Below, piece by piece: positions 5,933-6,510 of a stretch of DNA of 6,510 bases. A program made the position numbers and the translations under genes. Source of the stretch: Nanobdellota archaeon (lineage in GTDB: Archaea; Nanobdellota; Nanobdellia; Woesearchaeales; GCA-2686295). The stretch is taken from NCBI GenBank assembly GCA_018812505.1, contig JAHJDK010000143.1, forward strand, positions 1 through 6,510, in the 5' to 3' direction. Each line of letters starts with the position of its first letter. Positions within the stretch are counted from its first letter, which is position 1. The notes below the pieces were generated by a model, which was given only the letters and a program-made list of their open reading frames with translations, was not told the origin of the DNA and ran no database searches.

Positions 5933-6510
5933 ATTCTTCTAAAGAATGTTTCATTTCTTCTTCATTCTTTATTATACCTTTATTTATAGAGTAGTTTTTT
6001 GCAATCAAATATAACAATATTCCTAAACTTTTTTTCCCTTTGTTATTACATGGGATGACGAGATCTAGATTGTTTACTTGGTTGTTTGTATCGCAACACC
6101 CTATAACTGGGATTCCTATTTTTATAGCGTCATTAACTGCGTTTTTATCAGGCCAAGGATCTGCAACAAGAATTAGTTTTGCTTCAGTATATTTGTCAAG
6201 GTTTGGATTTGTTAATATGCCTGGAGGATACCTTCCTGCGAATGCTTTTATTCCAGTTATTTTTTCTACTAATTTTATAGCTTTCCAACCATTTTCTCGT
6301 CTACAAACAAGCATTATATCTTTTGGTTCGTAGTTGGATATGAAATTTGTGGCTAAGCCAATTCTTTCATCAATTTGTTGTATGTTTAAAACAGATAATC
6401 CATCAGGTCTAGTCTTATATATAAAATTTGACATGTGTTTTGTTTTAAACTTTGTTCCTATGTGTATACCTGCTTTTAGGTATTCCTCAGTTGCTATTAA
6501 TAATTTTTCT
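5919..6510 (-). CDS. rpsB: Small ribosomal subunit protein S2 (archaeal type), 5' end outside window
   Basis: S2 binds the small-subunit body and takes part in translation. The archaeal type is shown by FIYKTRPDGLSVLN, GRYPPGILTNP, ADPWPDKNAVNDAIKIGIPV, CCDTNNQV and IPCNNKGKKSLGIL, in family order, ending in the short acidic tail SLEEFTED. The ATG at 6434 is not the start: the frame stays open to the window edge and encodes EKLLIATEEYLKAGIHIGTK just upstream, which is the conserved N-terminal S2 segment. At least 196 residues are visible against about 200-220 for archaeal S2, so only a few residues should be missing. The gene is convergent with radB and overlaps its 3' end by 14 nt. Its promoter and any upstream partners lie outside the window. 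Confidence 0.96.
   Translation of the reverse strand, partial: EKLLIATEEYLKAGIHIGTKFKTKHMSNFIYKTRPDGLSVLNIQQIDERIGLATNFISNYEPKDIMLVCRRENGWKAIKLVEKITGIKAFAGRYPPGILTNPNLDKYTEAKLILVADPWPDKNAVNDAIKIGIPVIGCCDTNNQVNNLDLVIPCNNKGKKSLGILLYLIAKNYSINKGIIKNEEEMKHSLEEFTED
5995..6035 (+). terminator. Possible radB terminator tracts antisense to rpsB
   Basis: Downstream of the radB stop the plus strand has T6 at 5995-6000 and T7 at 6029-6035. These could end radB transcripts about 65-100 nt beyond the stop, inside the rpsB coding region. They also encode ordinary Lys codons of S2 on the other strand, so they may be fortuitous. Confidence 0.3.

Noticed and set aside
5933..5947. Inverted repeat ATTCTT-CTA-AAGAAT just after the radB stop, a possible hairpin terminator
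   Set aside because: Six-base AT-rich stem with no immediate T tract; it is also S2 coding sequence, and archaeal termination does not need hairpins. Probably chance.
6040..6333. Plus-strand open frame of 97 codons opposite rpsB
   Set aside because: Fully antisense to the conserved part of ribosomal protein S2, with no motif or start context.
1..6510. CRISPR array, tRNA/rRNA gene, insertion sequence or toxin-antitoxin/defence module
   Set aside because: No regularly spaced repeats, no cloverleaf-like or rRNA-like sequence, no transposase and no nuclease-defence motifs were seen. Coding genes fill the window and the longest gene-free stretch is the first 78 nt.

Overview
The window looks like a piece of an AT-rich archaeal chromosome (GC about 30% by eye), most likely from a DPANN-type lineage such as Woesearchaeota or Pacearchaeota. 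The archaeal signs are RadB (the archaea-specific RadA paralog), an archaeal-type ribosomal protein S2, TATA-box promoters about 25 nt upstream of nearly leaderless genes, and oligo-T tracts rather than GC hairpins at gene ends. It also carries a bacterial-type DNA gyrase A subunit, a gene that archaea obtained from bacteria. The phylum is inferred from gene content and style, not proven.

Layout. (1) Positions 1-78 hold a T8 tract and a TATA-box promoter. (2) Positions 79-1758 form a tight three-gene operon: an unrecognised two-domain protein with a probable C-terminal winged helix, an ScpB-like condensin subunit with a long acidic tail (4-nt start/stop overlap), and a 50-aa zinc-ribbon protein starting 4 nt after scpB. 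(3) Positions 1781-4269 hold gyrA with its own TATA box; it has every diagnostic gyrase motif, including an intact GyrA-box. (4) Positions 4275-5932 hold a second plus-strand cluster: a four-helix membrane protein, an unrecognised 135-aa soluble protein overlapping it by 19 nt, and RadB. (5) Positions 5919-6510 hold the minus-strand rpsB (S2), convergent with radB and overlapping it by 14 nt. Its 5' end lies beyond the window edge, and its reading frame continues upstream of the first visible ATG at 6434.

How the genes work together. Most of the window concerns chromosome structure and maintenance: ScpB (SMC/condensin), gyrase (negative supercoiling) and RadB (recombination mediator). The unknown genes are physically coupled to these, so their best working hypothesis is a supporting role in chromosome maintenance, but no sequence motif proves this. 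No gyrB, smc or scpA gene, CRISPR array, insertion sequence, tRNA or rRNA is visible. I see no clear new defence or mobile system. The most open points are the unknown partner of ScpB, the ScpB tail, the zinc-ribbon microprotein and the pair of unknown genes before radB.
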